DNA of 64,000 nucleotides, taken from contig NZ_CDME01000011.1 in assembly GCF_000826545.1 (NCBI RefSeq), positions 1,142,001-1,206,000 on the forward strand, given 5' to 3'. Position numbers and translations under genes: made by a program. Shown piece by piece: positions 17,554 through 25,252 of this stretch. The notes below the pieces were generated by a model, which saw only the letters and a program-made list of their open reading frames with translations, was not told the origin of the DNA and made no database searches. Numbering within the stretch: position 1 is the stretch's first letter; each line of letters opens with the position of its first letter. Source of the stretch: Kibdelosporangium sp. MJ126-NF4. GTDB taxonomy: Bacteria > Actinomycetota > Actinomycetes > Mycobacteriales > Pseudonocardiaceae.

Positions 17554-18671
17554 CAGGCGTGCGGGTCGAGCTACGTACCGTCCGGATGCCGCTGGTCCGT
17601 CCTTTTCGGACGTCCCGCGCGGTCGAGACGGAACGGGAACTGTTGCTGCTGCGGTGGATCGGACCGGACAGCGAGGGATGGAGCGAGTGCGCCGCCGATC
17701 CCGCGCCGATCTTCTTCGGCGAGTACCTCGACGGCGCGAGGCACGTCATCGAGCACGTCCTGCTGCCGCTGCTGGACACGGGCGAGCCGGTCACCGCGGC
17801 CCGCGCGCACGAGGCGATGCGGCAGGTTCCGGGCAACGTGCTCGCGAAGGCCGCGGTGGAGACCGCGATCCTGGACGCGGAGTTGCGTGCCCGTGGCATG
17901 CCGCTGGTCGACTACCTGGGCGGCGTGCGGCGGCGGATCCCCGTGGGGGTCTCGGTCGGCATCGCGACCGACATCGCCGAACTGCTGACGTGGGTCGAGG
18001 GCTATCTCGCCGACGGCTACCGCCGGGTCAAGCTGAAGATCCGCCCAGGCTGGGACATCGAGCCGGTTGCGGCGGTACGCCGTGCCTTCGGCGACGAACT
18101 GCTGCTCCAAGTGGACGCGAACCAGGCATACGGCAGCGCCGACACGCCTGTGCTGCAAGCGATGGACAAGTTTGGCCTGCTGCTGCTCGAACAGCCGTTC
18201 CCGGCCGACGAGCTCGTCGCCCACGCCCGGCTGGCCGAGCGGATCGCCACCCCGGTCTGCCTCGACGAATCGATCACCGGCCTGCCAACAGCGGCCACCG
18301 CCCTGGCACTGGGCGCGGCCGACATCATCAACATAAAACCGGCCAGAGTCGGCGGATACCTTGAGGCAAGGGCAATCCATGACCTGTGCCGCGCGCAGAG
18401 CGTCCCGGTGTTCTGCGGCGGAGTGCTGGAGTCCGGCGTCGGCAGAGCGGCCAACCTCGCCCTCGCCGCGTTGCCCAACTTCACCCTGCCCGCCGACATC
18501 TCGGCCACCAGCCGCTACTACGCACAAGACATCACCCAACGGTTCGAACTGGTCGACGGCTGCATCGAAGTCCCGCCCGGACCGGGCAGCGGTGCCGTCA
18601 TCGACCAGGACACCCTCACCACGGTGACAACCGACGTGCGGACAATCGACCTCAAGGAGGAGGGGCTTTGA
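17550..18671 (+). CDS. N-acylamino-acid racemase / o-succinylbenzoate synthase family enzyme
   Basis: 373-residue enolase-superfamily enzyme. The capping domain is N-terminal, and the barrel carries the active-site set: KLKI (two Lys), DANQAY (Asp), EQPF (Glu), DESI (Asp) and INIKPARVGG (second catalytic Lys). These fit the MenC/NSAR subgroup. With the COG3375 GNAT and a D-acylase beside it and no menaquinone genes, amino-acid racemisation is the likely role, interconverting N-acyl-D and N-acyl-L forms. Start ATG 17550 overlaps the GNAT stop. It ends in TTGA, shared with the next gene. MenC activity in vitro is still possible, since many members are bifunctional. Confidence 0.9.
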   Translation: MTGVRVELRTVRMPLVRPFRTSRAVETERELLLLRWIGPDSEGWSECAADPAPIFFGEYLDGARHVIEHVLLPLLDTGEPVTAARAHEAMRQVPGNVLAKAAVETAILDAELRARGMPLVDYLGGVRRRIPVGVSVGIATDIAELLTWVEGYLADGYRRVKLKIRPGWDIEPVAAVRRAFGDELLLQVDANQAYGSADTPVLQAMDKFGLLLLEQPFPADELVAHARLAERIATPVCLDESITGLPTAATALALGAADIINIKPARVGGYLEARAIHDLCRAQSVPVFCGGVLESGVGRAANLALAALPNFTLPADISATSRYYAQDITQRFELVDGCIEVPPGPGSGAVIDQDTLTTVTTDVRTIDLKEEGL

Positions 18672-19840
18672 CTCGCAGAATAAGACGTCGCGCTCTCATG
18701 CTGGCCGTCGGAGTAGCCACTGTGATGCCGATGCCGATGGCCGCCGCAGAGCCAGCAGGACATGATGTGGGGAAGAAACTGGACGAGACACTGGAACGAG
18801 CGGCGGCGCAGTTCGGCCCGGCCGGAGTCCAGGCCGTGGTGATCCGAAACGGCCGAGTGGTGTGGTCGGGGAAGCGCGGCAAAGCGGTCATCGAGCCGTC
18901 GAAGCCGGTCACAGACCGCACGATGTTCTCGTACGCCAGTCTCAGCAAGATGATGCTCACGCCGTTCGTACTGAGCCAGGTCGAGAACGGCGCGCTCGAC
19001 CTCGACAAGCCGATCTCGACCTACGTCGGCGACGACGTCGCGGGCTCGCGAGTCGTGACGATCCGAATGCTGCTGACACACACATCCGGCTACCCGGACC
19101 TGTACGGGGACCCGGCGACGCAACCGTTGTTCCCACCAGGCAAGCAGTACGACCCGAACCGGCCGTACACCTTCGAGATGCTCAAGGCCGGTATCCGCGA
19201 ACCGGTCGACCCAGGCAAGCGCTTCGAGTACTCCAACACCGGCTTCATCGTGCTGGGACACGTGATGTCGAAGATCTCCGGCGGCGACGAAGCGTTCCTG
19301 CGCGCCTACCGCAACTACATCCGCCGAGCGGGAACCCCGCAGGTGCCGATGACCGAGGACCAGGTAACGGGAGAGCGCTCACAGCGAGCCCTCAGCCGTT
19401 TCGCACACGGCTACACGCCGCTCGACAACGGCACCTTCGAGGACTTCTTCACGGCGTACGGAGCGACGGGCATCCCAACCGACCTGTACGGCATGCCCTT
19501 CACCGATGGGGCATTCGCCGGTACCGCGACGGGGGCAGGCCTGGTGCTCGACGCGTTGTTCGCCCGCGGACAACTGCTGCGCCCTGAGACGGTGCGGCAG
19601 ATGATCACCGTCACACCACAGTCCGGCCAAACCCCGGACGGCAGCTACGGAATGGGTACGTACCAGACGAAGTCGGCGGGACACACCTGGCAGGGCCACG
19701 GCGGCGCGTACGTGGGATTCAACTCGATGGCCGGAACCGACCTCACCCGCGGCCTCACCATCGTCGTTGTGGTCAACCAACTGTCGGACAAGGCACAGGC
19801 GGACACCATCTGGCGGGCACTGACCGAGGCAGTCTCCTAG
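18668..19840 (+). CDS. Secreted serine hydrolase of the beta-lactamase/D-aminopeptidase family
   Basis: 390 residues with an N-terminal Arg-rich signal (TRRIRRRALMLAVGVATV). SxxK appears as S-L-S-K in SYASLSKMM; YSN in FEYSNTGF; an HGGAY stretch near the C-terminus supplies the third motif. Family members are DD-peptidases, D-aminopeptidases or esterases. Start is TTG 18668, overlapping the racemase TGA, with AAGGAGGAGGGG just upstream, so translational coupling is clear. As the last gene of the D-amino-acid operon it may release D-amino acids from peptides or cell wall fragments outside the cell (inference). A long hairpin follows. Confidence 0.85.
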   Translation: MTRRIRRRALMLAVGVATVMPMPMAAAEPAGHDVGKKLDETLERAAAQFGPAGVQAVVIRNGRVVWSGKRGKAVIEPSKPVTDRTMFSYASLSKMMLTPFVLSQVENGALDLDKPISTYVGDDVAGSRVVTIRMLLTHTSGYPDLYGDPATQPLFPPGKQYDPNRPYTFEMLKAGIREPVDPGKRFEYSNTGFIVLGHVMSKISGGDEAFLRAYRNYIRRAGTPQVPMTEDQVTGERSQRALSRFAHGYTPLDNGTFEDFFTAYGATGIPTDLYGMPFTDGAFAGTATGAGLVLDALFARGQLLRPETVRQMITVTPQSGQTPDGSYGMGTYQTKSAGHTWQGHGGAYVGFNSMAGTDLTRGLTIVVVVNQLSDKAQADTIWRALTEAVS

Positions 19841-19876
19841 ACGAACGTCATGTGAATGTGGCCGAGAGATACCCAT

Positions 19877-19920
19877 CCAGCAGGGAAGAAGGTGGCTGAA
19901 CAAGCCTTCCTCCCTGCTGG
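19877..19920 (+). terminator. Hairpin terminator of the D-amino-acid operon
   Basis: CCAGCAGGGAAGAAGG pairs with CCTTCCTCCCTGCTGG (16 bp, one mismatch) around a 12-nt loop, starting 37 nt after the last stop of the operon. Confidence 0.75.
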
Positions 19921-19943
19921 CTGGACTGTCCCTGCCTGTCGAC

Positions 19944-19984
19944 AAACCACGCTGGGGAGGTGACTGAAAAACCACGCTGGGGAG
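19944..19984. repeat. 16-nt direct repeat, two copies
   Basis: AAACCACGCTGGGGAG occurs at 19944-19959 and again at 19969-19984, a 25-nt period, in the intergenic region after the operon terminator. Meaning unknown. Confidence 0.7.
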
Positions 19985-20463
19985 AAGAACTGGCTGGTAC
20001 GCAACCAACACAGGGCAACCAGCGCTGGAACGGAAAGCCGAGGCTGGAAGCCGAACTCCAACGTAACCAGCAGCGCTGAATTGACCAGCAATACTCGTTA
20101 AATCCCACACAGCGGCGAGTAGCCCATTGGTGAGCAGAGCGTGACTCACCATCCACATCCCAAAGCGTCAAGTGGGCTTGGCGCCACCCTCGCCCTCGCC
20201 CTCGCCACGCCTCGTCCTCGCCACGCCCCTCCTCCGCTGCGCCACGCAACCAAGGTGGCCGTCGTTGCGCGGGATGCACGAACCTGGGGCTGCCTGGAGC
20301 TGACTCCTGCCACCAATGCGGTGCTCGGCGCACGAGATGTACCAAAAGGCCCGACCCCGTTGCGCCCCACATCACACGACACAACAACAGAACTGGAGCG
20401 GCCAGCCGCTGTGCATGTGGATGCTGAGTGAGTCTGTCGGGGAGCGCCACTACATTGGCGGTC

Positions 20464-21243
20464 ATGATCTCCATTGCTGACCGGGCGACACGCCTGCAGG
20501 AGTTGCACGCGGCTCCTGAATTGTTGCTCGTCGTCAACGTCTGGGACGCGATCACCGCGAAGGTGGTCGCCGAAACTCCCGGCACGCAAGCGCTCGCCAC
20601 CCCCAGCCACGGAATCGCGGCGTCCCGCGGCTACCCGGACGGCGAACAAATCCCCCGTGACGAAATGATCGCCGAAGTCGCGTTGGTCGTGCGAGCGGCC
20701 GGTGACCTGCCAGTGACGGCAGACCTGGAAGCCGGATACGGCGACCCGGGCGGCACAGTCGCCAGGGCGATCGACGTCGGCGCGGTGGGATGCAACCTCG
20801 AAGACCAGATGAAGCCGCTCGACGAGTCGGTCCGGGCGGTGGAAGCCGCAGTCGCCGCCGCAAAGTCCGCCGGGATCGACTTCGTGCTCAACGCCCGCAC
20901 GGACGTGTTCATCAAGCCGGACGGCCGTGGCCCAGACGACATAATCGCCGAAGCCATCGCCCGAGGTCGTGCCTACCTGGACGCGGGCGCGTCGAACTTC
21001 TTCGTCCCCGGAAGGCTCGACGCATCCCAGGTCGAGCGCCTGGTCGAAGCGTTGGGCGAGCGCAAAGTGAACCTGATCGGCATCCCGGGCTCGATCTCCC
21101 TGGCCGAGGCGCAACGGCTCGGCGTCTCCCGTGTCTCCTACGGCCCATGGAGCCAGAACGTCGCGCTCACCGCACTGGCCAAACTGGCCGAAGACGTCTA
21201 CGCAGGCGGCGGTCTGCCCGCCGACACCCGCAAACTGAACTGA
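20464..21243 (+). CDS. PEP mutase / isocitrate lyase superfamily enzyme
   Basis: 259-residue cytosolic TIM-barrel enzyme. Seen: VVNVWDAITAKVV, TPSHGIAASRGYPDG, the DLEAGYGD segment (Mg-binding Asp/Glu), CNLEDQ and LNARTDVF, all in family order. Members include methylisocitrate lyase, oxaloacetate decarboxylase and carboxyphosphonoenolpyruvate-related enzymes. The usual isocitrate-lyase KKCGH motif is not seen, which fits a small oxaloacetate-hydrolase/decarboxylase-like group. Start ATG 20464. It stands alone; the substrate is unknown. Confidence 0.85.
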   Translation: MISIADRATRLQELHAAPELLLVVNVWDAITAKVVAETPGTQALATPSHGIAASRGYPDGEQIPRDEMIAEVALVVRAAGDLPVTADLEAGYGDPGGTVARAIDVGAVGCNLEDQMKPLDESVRAVEAAVAAAKSAGIDFVLNARTDVFIKPDGRGPDDIIAEAIARGRAYLDAGASNFFVPGRLDASQVERLVEALGERKVNLIGIPGSISLAEAQRLGVSRVSYGPWSQNVALTALAKLAEDVYAGGGLPADTRKLN

Positions 21244-21315
21244 CAACGCCACGGTGGCCCTGTCCCGCGCTAACGGGCCAAGACGAAACGCCCTGATGCA
21301 GGAGAGTGATGCTCA

Positions 21316-22503
21316 ATGGTGAGGTTGGTAACAGGCGAAGAACGTCGTGCTCGGCTGGGCATCAGACACGCCCTTGCGCAGTCGACCAGAGCGCAGTCAC
21401 CCGAGGATGCCGCTCGTGCGGTCGTCTGCCTGCACGCGACCGATCCCCCGAGCGTGCATCTCTCCTGCTGGGCGCGTACCGACGAGATCAGCGTCGAAGA
21501 CGTCGAACGGGCGCTCTACGCCACCCGCTCACTGATCCGGCAGCAGTCCATGCGCGGAACGCTCTTCGTGTTCCCCCGCGACTTGGTCCCGGCCGTCTGG
21601 GGAAGCGCTGCCGCGCGCAGCGCCGCAGGCTACCGCAAACAGTTCATCAAAGATCTGGAACGCTGGGGCTCCGTACCGGAAGGGGAAGGCGCGGCCTGGC
21701 TGAAGGCCGCCGAGCAAGCCGTCCTGAACCATCTCGCCGACGGCGTGCGGCGATCCTCAGCCCAACTTCGCGAGCAGGTACTGGAGGTGAGCGGGGTCAT
21801 CGAGCAGGCTCCGGACAAGGCCTGGGGCGGTAAGTTGGCCATTGCCCCGAAAGTGCTCGCACAGCTCAGCATGGATGGCGTCGTGGCTCGGGCGGGCAAT
21901 GCGGGCGCCTGGTACACGAGCCGCCCGACCTGGACGACGACCGAAGCATGGTGGGGTCCCGATGTGCCCGATGCGCTGGAGAGCCGACAGGGCTACGCTG
22001 AGTTGGTCGATCGGTGGCTGTGGTCGTACGGGCCCGGCACCATCGACGACATCGCCTGGTGGCTCGGCAGCGCCAAGACCACCGTTCGCACGGCCCTCGA
22101 CGACCTCGAAGCGCAGCGCGTGACCTTGGACGACGGTTCGGACGGCTGGCTGCGAAACGATGACCTCGATCCGGTCACCGCCCCAGAACCCTGGGTCGCG
22201 CTCCTGCCGCTCCTCGACCCCACCGTGATGGGCTGGAAGCGACGAGAGTTCTTCCTTGGCCCACATGGATCCCAGCTGTTCGACAGCGCGGGCAACGCCG
22301 GAACGACAGCCTGGGTTGACGGCCGCGTAGTCGGAGTCTGGGTGCAGGACCCCGACGCTGTCGTGCAACTCAGGCTCCTGGAAGAGATCACCTCGACGGC
22401 TCACGACGCGTTGCAAGCCGAAGCACAACGACTCACCGAATGGCTGGACGGCCAGCGGGTCTTCACCGTCTACCCGTCCCCAGCCATGCAGCCTGTCCGC
22501 TGA
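21316..22503 (+). CDS. AlkZ/YcaQ-like winged-helix DNA-binding protein (HTH_42)
   Basis: 395-residue cytosolic protein of the winged-helix family that includes the interstrand-crosslink glycosylases AlkZ and YcaQ. Recognised from LIRQQSMRGTLFVFPRDL near residues 72-90, the tandem wHTH regions, and the C-terminal RREFFLGPH-like segment. AlkZ homologues in Streptomyces protect against azinomycin; the catalytic QxQ/QxD motif is not clear to me here, so activity is uncertain. ATG 21316 is used. It is convergent with the response regulator gene 40 bp downstream. Confidence 0.75.
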   Translation: MVRLVTGEERRARLGIRHALAQSTRAQSPEDAARAVVCLHATDPPSVHLSCWARTDEISVEDVERALYATRSLIRQQSMRGTLFVFPRDLVPAVWGSAAARSAAGYRKQFIKDLERWGSVPEGEGAAWLKAAEQAVLNHLADGVRRSSAQLREQVLEVSGVIEQAPDKAWGGKLAIAPKVLAQLSMDGVVARAGNAGAWYTSRPTWTTTEAWWGPDVPDALESRQGYAELVDRWLWSYGPGTIDDIAWWLGSAKTTVRTALDDLEAQRVTLDDGSDGWLRNDDLDPVTAPEPWVALLPLLDPTVMGWKRREFFLGPHGSQLFDSAGNAGTTAWVDGRVVGVWVQDPDAVVQLRLLEEITSTAHDALQAEAQRLTEWLDGQRVFTVYPSPAMQPVR

Positions 22504-22543
22504 GCTGATTCGCGGCGGTGGTGGTTTGGCGTCGTATGTGGAC

Positions 22544-23191
22544 TCAGCTTTTCCCGCTCAGGTACGTGAGAACGGCCAGCACCCGCCGGTGTCCGCTGTC
22601 CTCAGGCAGACCGAGTTTCGCGAAGATGTTGCGGATGTGTTTGTGCACCGCGCCATCGCTCACCACCAAGAGCTCCGCGATGGTCGTGTTGTTGTAGCCC
22701 TCCGCCATCAACGCCAGCACCTCCCGCTCCCGCGCGGTCAACGCCGCCAACGGGTCGGTCGTCCGCCGGTGAGCCATCAGCTGGGCGATGACCTCCGGGT
22801 CCATCGCCGTGCCGCCCTTGACGACCCGGTCCAATGCGTCGAGGAACCGCTCGACCTTGCCGACCCGCTCCTTGAGCAGGTAGCCGACCGCGCCCTTGCC
22901 GTCGGCGAGCAGTTCCGCCGCGTAGCTGGTCTCCACGTGGGCCGACAACACGAGCACGGGCAGGCCGGGGTGCATCCGCCTGGCCTCAACCGCCGCACGC
23001 AGGCCCTCGTCGGTGTGTGTCGGGGGCAGCCGCACGTCTGTGATCACCGCGTCGGGCCGATCCCCAGCGACGGTCGCCATGAACTCCTCGGTGTTGTCGA
23101 GGGCTGCGACGACGTCGATGCCCGCGGTGTTGAGCAACAGCACGAGACCTTCGCGCAGCAACGCGTCGTCCTCGACGATCATGACCCGCAT
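22544..23191 (-). CDS. NarL/LuxR-type response regulator
   Basis: 215 residues. Receiver domain at residues 1-120 with acidic pocket EDD and phospho-acceptor Asp in [10 protein letters not shown]; a LuxR HTH at about 145-205 ([25 protein letters not shown]). It overlaps the upstream histidine kinase gene by 13 bp, so they form a cognate pair. Likely targets are the divergent ABC transporter genes at 24512-27828 (inference from position). Confidence 0.95.
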   Translation of the reverse strand: MRVMIVEDDALLREGLVLLLNTAGIDVVAALDNTEEFMATVAGDRPDAVITDVRLPPTHTDEGLRAAVEARRMHPGLPVLVLSAHVETSYAAELLADGKGAVGYLLKERVGKVERFLDALDRVVKGGTAMDPEVIAQLMAHRRTTDPLAALTAREREVLALMAEGYNNTTIAELLVVSDGAVHKHIRNIFAKLGLPEDSGHRRVLAVLTYLSGKS

Positions 23192-24381
23192 GGCAACTCC
23201 ACTTTCAGCTCGGTCGGTCCACCGGGTGGGCTGGACAGTGTGACGGTCCCGTCGAACGCCTCGACCCGCTTGCGGATCCCGGCGAGCCCGCTGCCGTGCG
23301 ACTCGTCGGCGCCGCCGTGCCCGTCGTCACGGATCTCGATGACCAAGGTGTCGGCGGTGCCGCCCAGGCTGATCCACGCGTGGTCCGCGCCTGAGTGCTT
23401 GGTCACGTTGGCCAGCATCTCGGCGACGATGAAGTACGTGGCCGCCTCGACAGCGGCGGGCCGACGGCCGCGACTGGTGACGTCCACTGTGCACGGAATC
23501 GGGCAGCGGTCGGCGAGCGCGGTCACCGCGCCGTCGAGACCGCGGTCGGTCAGCAGCGGCGGGTAGATGCTGCGCACCACGGTCCGCAGTTCGGCCAACG
23601 CGCCCGTCGCGGTGTCCTGCGCCTTGCCGAGCAACTCCCGTGCCCGCGCCGGGTCCTTGTCGAAGAGTTGGTCGGCGATCCCGAGTTGCAGCACCACCGC
23701 GGCGATCCTGGCCTGAGCCCCGTCGTGCAGGTCACGTTCGAGACGGCGGAGTTCGGCACCGTGCGCCTCCAGCGCGGCGGCACGCGACGCGGTCAGCTCG
23801 GCGACCCGGTCGGTCAGCACGACACCGGGCGCGGGCTCCAGCAACGCCCGCGCTCTGGTCGCCTGCCAGCGGGCGACTCGCGGCAACAACGGCGTCGTCG
23901 CGACAAACACGACGCCGATGACGAAGCCGAGCACTGCCAACGGCCATGACGTCACGACCAGCCCGAACTGGGACTGCATCCCGCCGGGGAACAACCACCA
24001 GAACGGCGCCGTGATGATCTCGCGCACACCAGCGAGCGGCAGTGCGATGGCGAACACACCGACGATGAACCCGGTGGCGCCGTGCAGGGCGATCCAGGCG
24101 AGGTCCCGGCGGCTGGCCGGATCCTTCAGCGGTGACCCGTCGCGGTAGGGCTCGGGGATCGGCTCGCCGAGTCGCCGCGCGGCGCGGCGGCGTTCGAAGT
24201 CGACCGGGCGCCGGATCAGTTTGAGCGCGACGGGCAACGCCGGGATCCCGACGCCGAACAGGCACATCATCAGCACGAACAGCATGCCGACGAGAACGAA
24301 CCAGGCGACCACCGACGAGACCGCGCCGACCGCCAGGTACCGGATCGCGGACCAGTAGGTACGCAACCGGGTCCTCACCAC
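23179..24381 (-). CDS. Sensor histidine kinase (HisKA_3 / NarX-like)
   Basis: 400-residue membrane protein. About four hydrophobic segments lie in residues 10-165, with no large extracellular loop, as in intramembrane-sensing kinases. The dimerisation box is [19 protein letters not shown] with the phospho-His; the ATPase domain has NVTKHSG (N box) and DDGHGG plus [11 protein letters not shown] (G boxes). Start GTG 24381, divergent from the ABC transporter, 130 bp apart. It probably senses an antimicrobial or membrane stress handled by that transporter. Confidence 0.93.
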   Translation of the reverse strand: MVRTRLRTYWSAIRYLAVGAVSSVVAWFVLVGMLFVLMMCLFGVGIPALPVALKLIRRPVDFERRRAARRLGEPIPEPYRDGSPLKDPASRRDLAWIALHGATGFIVGVFAIALPLAGVREIITAPFWWLFPGGMQSQFGLVVTSWPLAVLGFVIGVVFVATTPLLPRVARWQATRARALLEPAPGVVLTDRVAELTASRAAALEAHGAELRRLERDLHDGAQARIAAVVLQLGIADQLFDKDPARARELLGKAQDTATGALAELRTVVRSIYPPLLTDRGLDGAVTALADRCPIPCTVDVTSRGRRPAAVEAATYFIVAEMLANVTKHSGADHAWISLGGTADTLVIEIRDDGHGGADESHGSGLAGIRKRVEAFDGTVTLSSPPGGPTELKVELPCGS

Positions 24382-24511
24382 GACAGTGTCCCATCAGGAC
24401 CCCAAGGTGGTGCTGGCACCACCACGAACCCTCTCTCCTGTGGGATCGATCGAGACGGCCGCCGAACCTAGTTTTCCTTGTGGACAGATCACCACGCCTC
24501 GAGGGGAAACG

Positions 24512-25252
24512 ATGAGATCAACGGGCACGTGCGCCGTGGAGTTGGAAGCCGTCAGCAAGGTCTACGGATCGGGCGGCGGCGCGGTCACCGCGCTCGACGG
24601 CGTGACCGTGGGGGTGCGCAGGGGCACGTTCACCGCTGTGATGGGGCCGTCGGGATCGGGCAAGAGCACCTTCCTGCACTGCGCGGCCGGACTGGACCGG
24701 CCGAGTTCGGGACGGGTGCTGCTGGGGGACACGGAACTGAGCCGGTTGCGGGAGCGGGCGCTGACCGAACTCCGCCGGACCAGGATCGGGTTCGTCTTCC
24801 AGGCGTACAACCTGCTGCCGTCGCTGAACGTGCTGCAGAACATCACGCTGCCGATGCGGCTGGCCGACCGCAAGCCCGACCCGCGGTGGCTGCGGGAGGT
24901 CGTCGAGGGAGTCGGGATCGCCAAGAAGCTGGAACACCGCCCGTCGGAACTGTCCGGGGGCCAGCAGCAGCGCGTCGCGATCGCCCGCGCGTTGATCACC
25001 CGGCCTGAGGTCGTCCTCGCCGACGAGCCCACCGGCGCGCTGGACACCCGCACCGCCCGTCAGGTGCTCGATCTGCTCCGCAGTGTGGTCGACGGCATGG
25101 GCCAGACCGTCTTGATGGTCACCCACGACCCGGTGGCGGCGTCGGCCGCGCACAGCGTCCTGTTCCTGGCCGACGGCAAGCTCGCCGGTCACCTCCCGCA
25201 GCCCACGCCGGAACGTGTGGCCGAGCGCATGACCCACCTCGGGGAGTGGTGA
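24512..25252 (+). CDS. ABC transporter ATPase, MacB/LolD type
   Basis: 246 residues. Walker [10 protein letters not shown] near residues 48-56, Q-loop FQAYNLLPS, signature LSGGQQQR, Walker [13 protein letters not shown], and the His switch MVTHDP. Start ATG 24512 follows GAGGGGAAAC. Its stop overlaps the start of the permease in GTGA. It powers the FtsX-type permease downstream. Confidence 0.95.
   Translation: MRSTGTCAVELEAVSKVYGSGGGAVTALDGVTVGVRRGTFTAVMGPSGSGKSTFLHCAAGLDRPSSGRVLLGDTELSRLRERALTELRRTRIGFVFQAYNLLPSLNVLQNITLPMRLADRKPDPRWLREVVEGVGIAKKLEHRPSELSGGQQQRVAIARALITRPEVVLADEPTGALDTRTARQVLDLLRSVVDGMGQTVLMVTHDPVAASAAHSVLFLADGKLAGHLPQPTPERVAERMTHLGEW

Larger units (their letters stand above)
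19841..20463. other. Gene-free stretch: terminator, short direct repeats, CG-rich low complexity
   Basis: No convincing gene. From left to right: a terminator hairpin (19877-19920), a 16-nt direct repeat (19944-19984), a run rich in CCAGC/GCTGG words able to fold in many ways (about 19985-20080), then a CCTCGC-rich low-complexity patch (about 20190-20250). The open frames through it show skewed Pro/Arg/Trp composition and no recognisable domain. It could hold a structured RNA or a dispersed intergenic repeat; I cannot tell which. Confidence 0.4.

Noticed and set aside
20141..20431. Possible 96-residue protein in the gene-free stretch
   Set aside because: Pro/Arg/Ala-biased composition and a low-complexity core; no ribosome site or domain.
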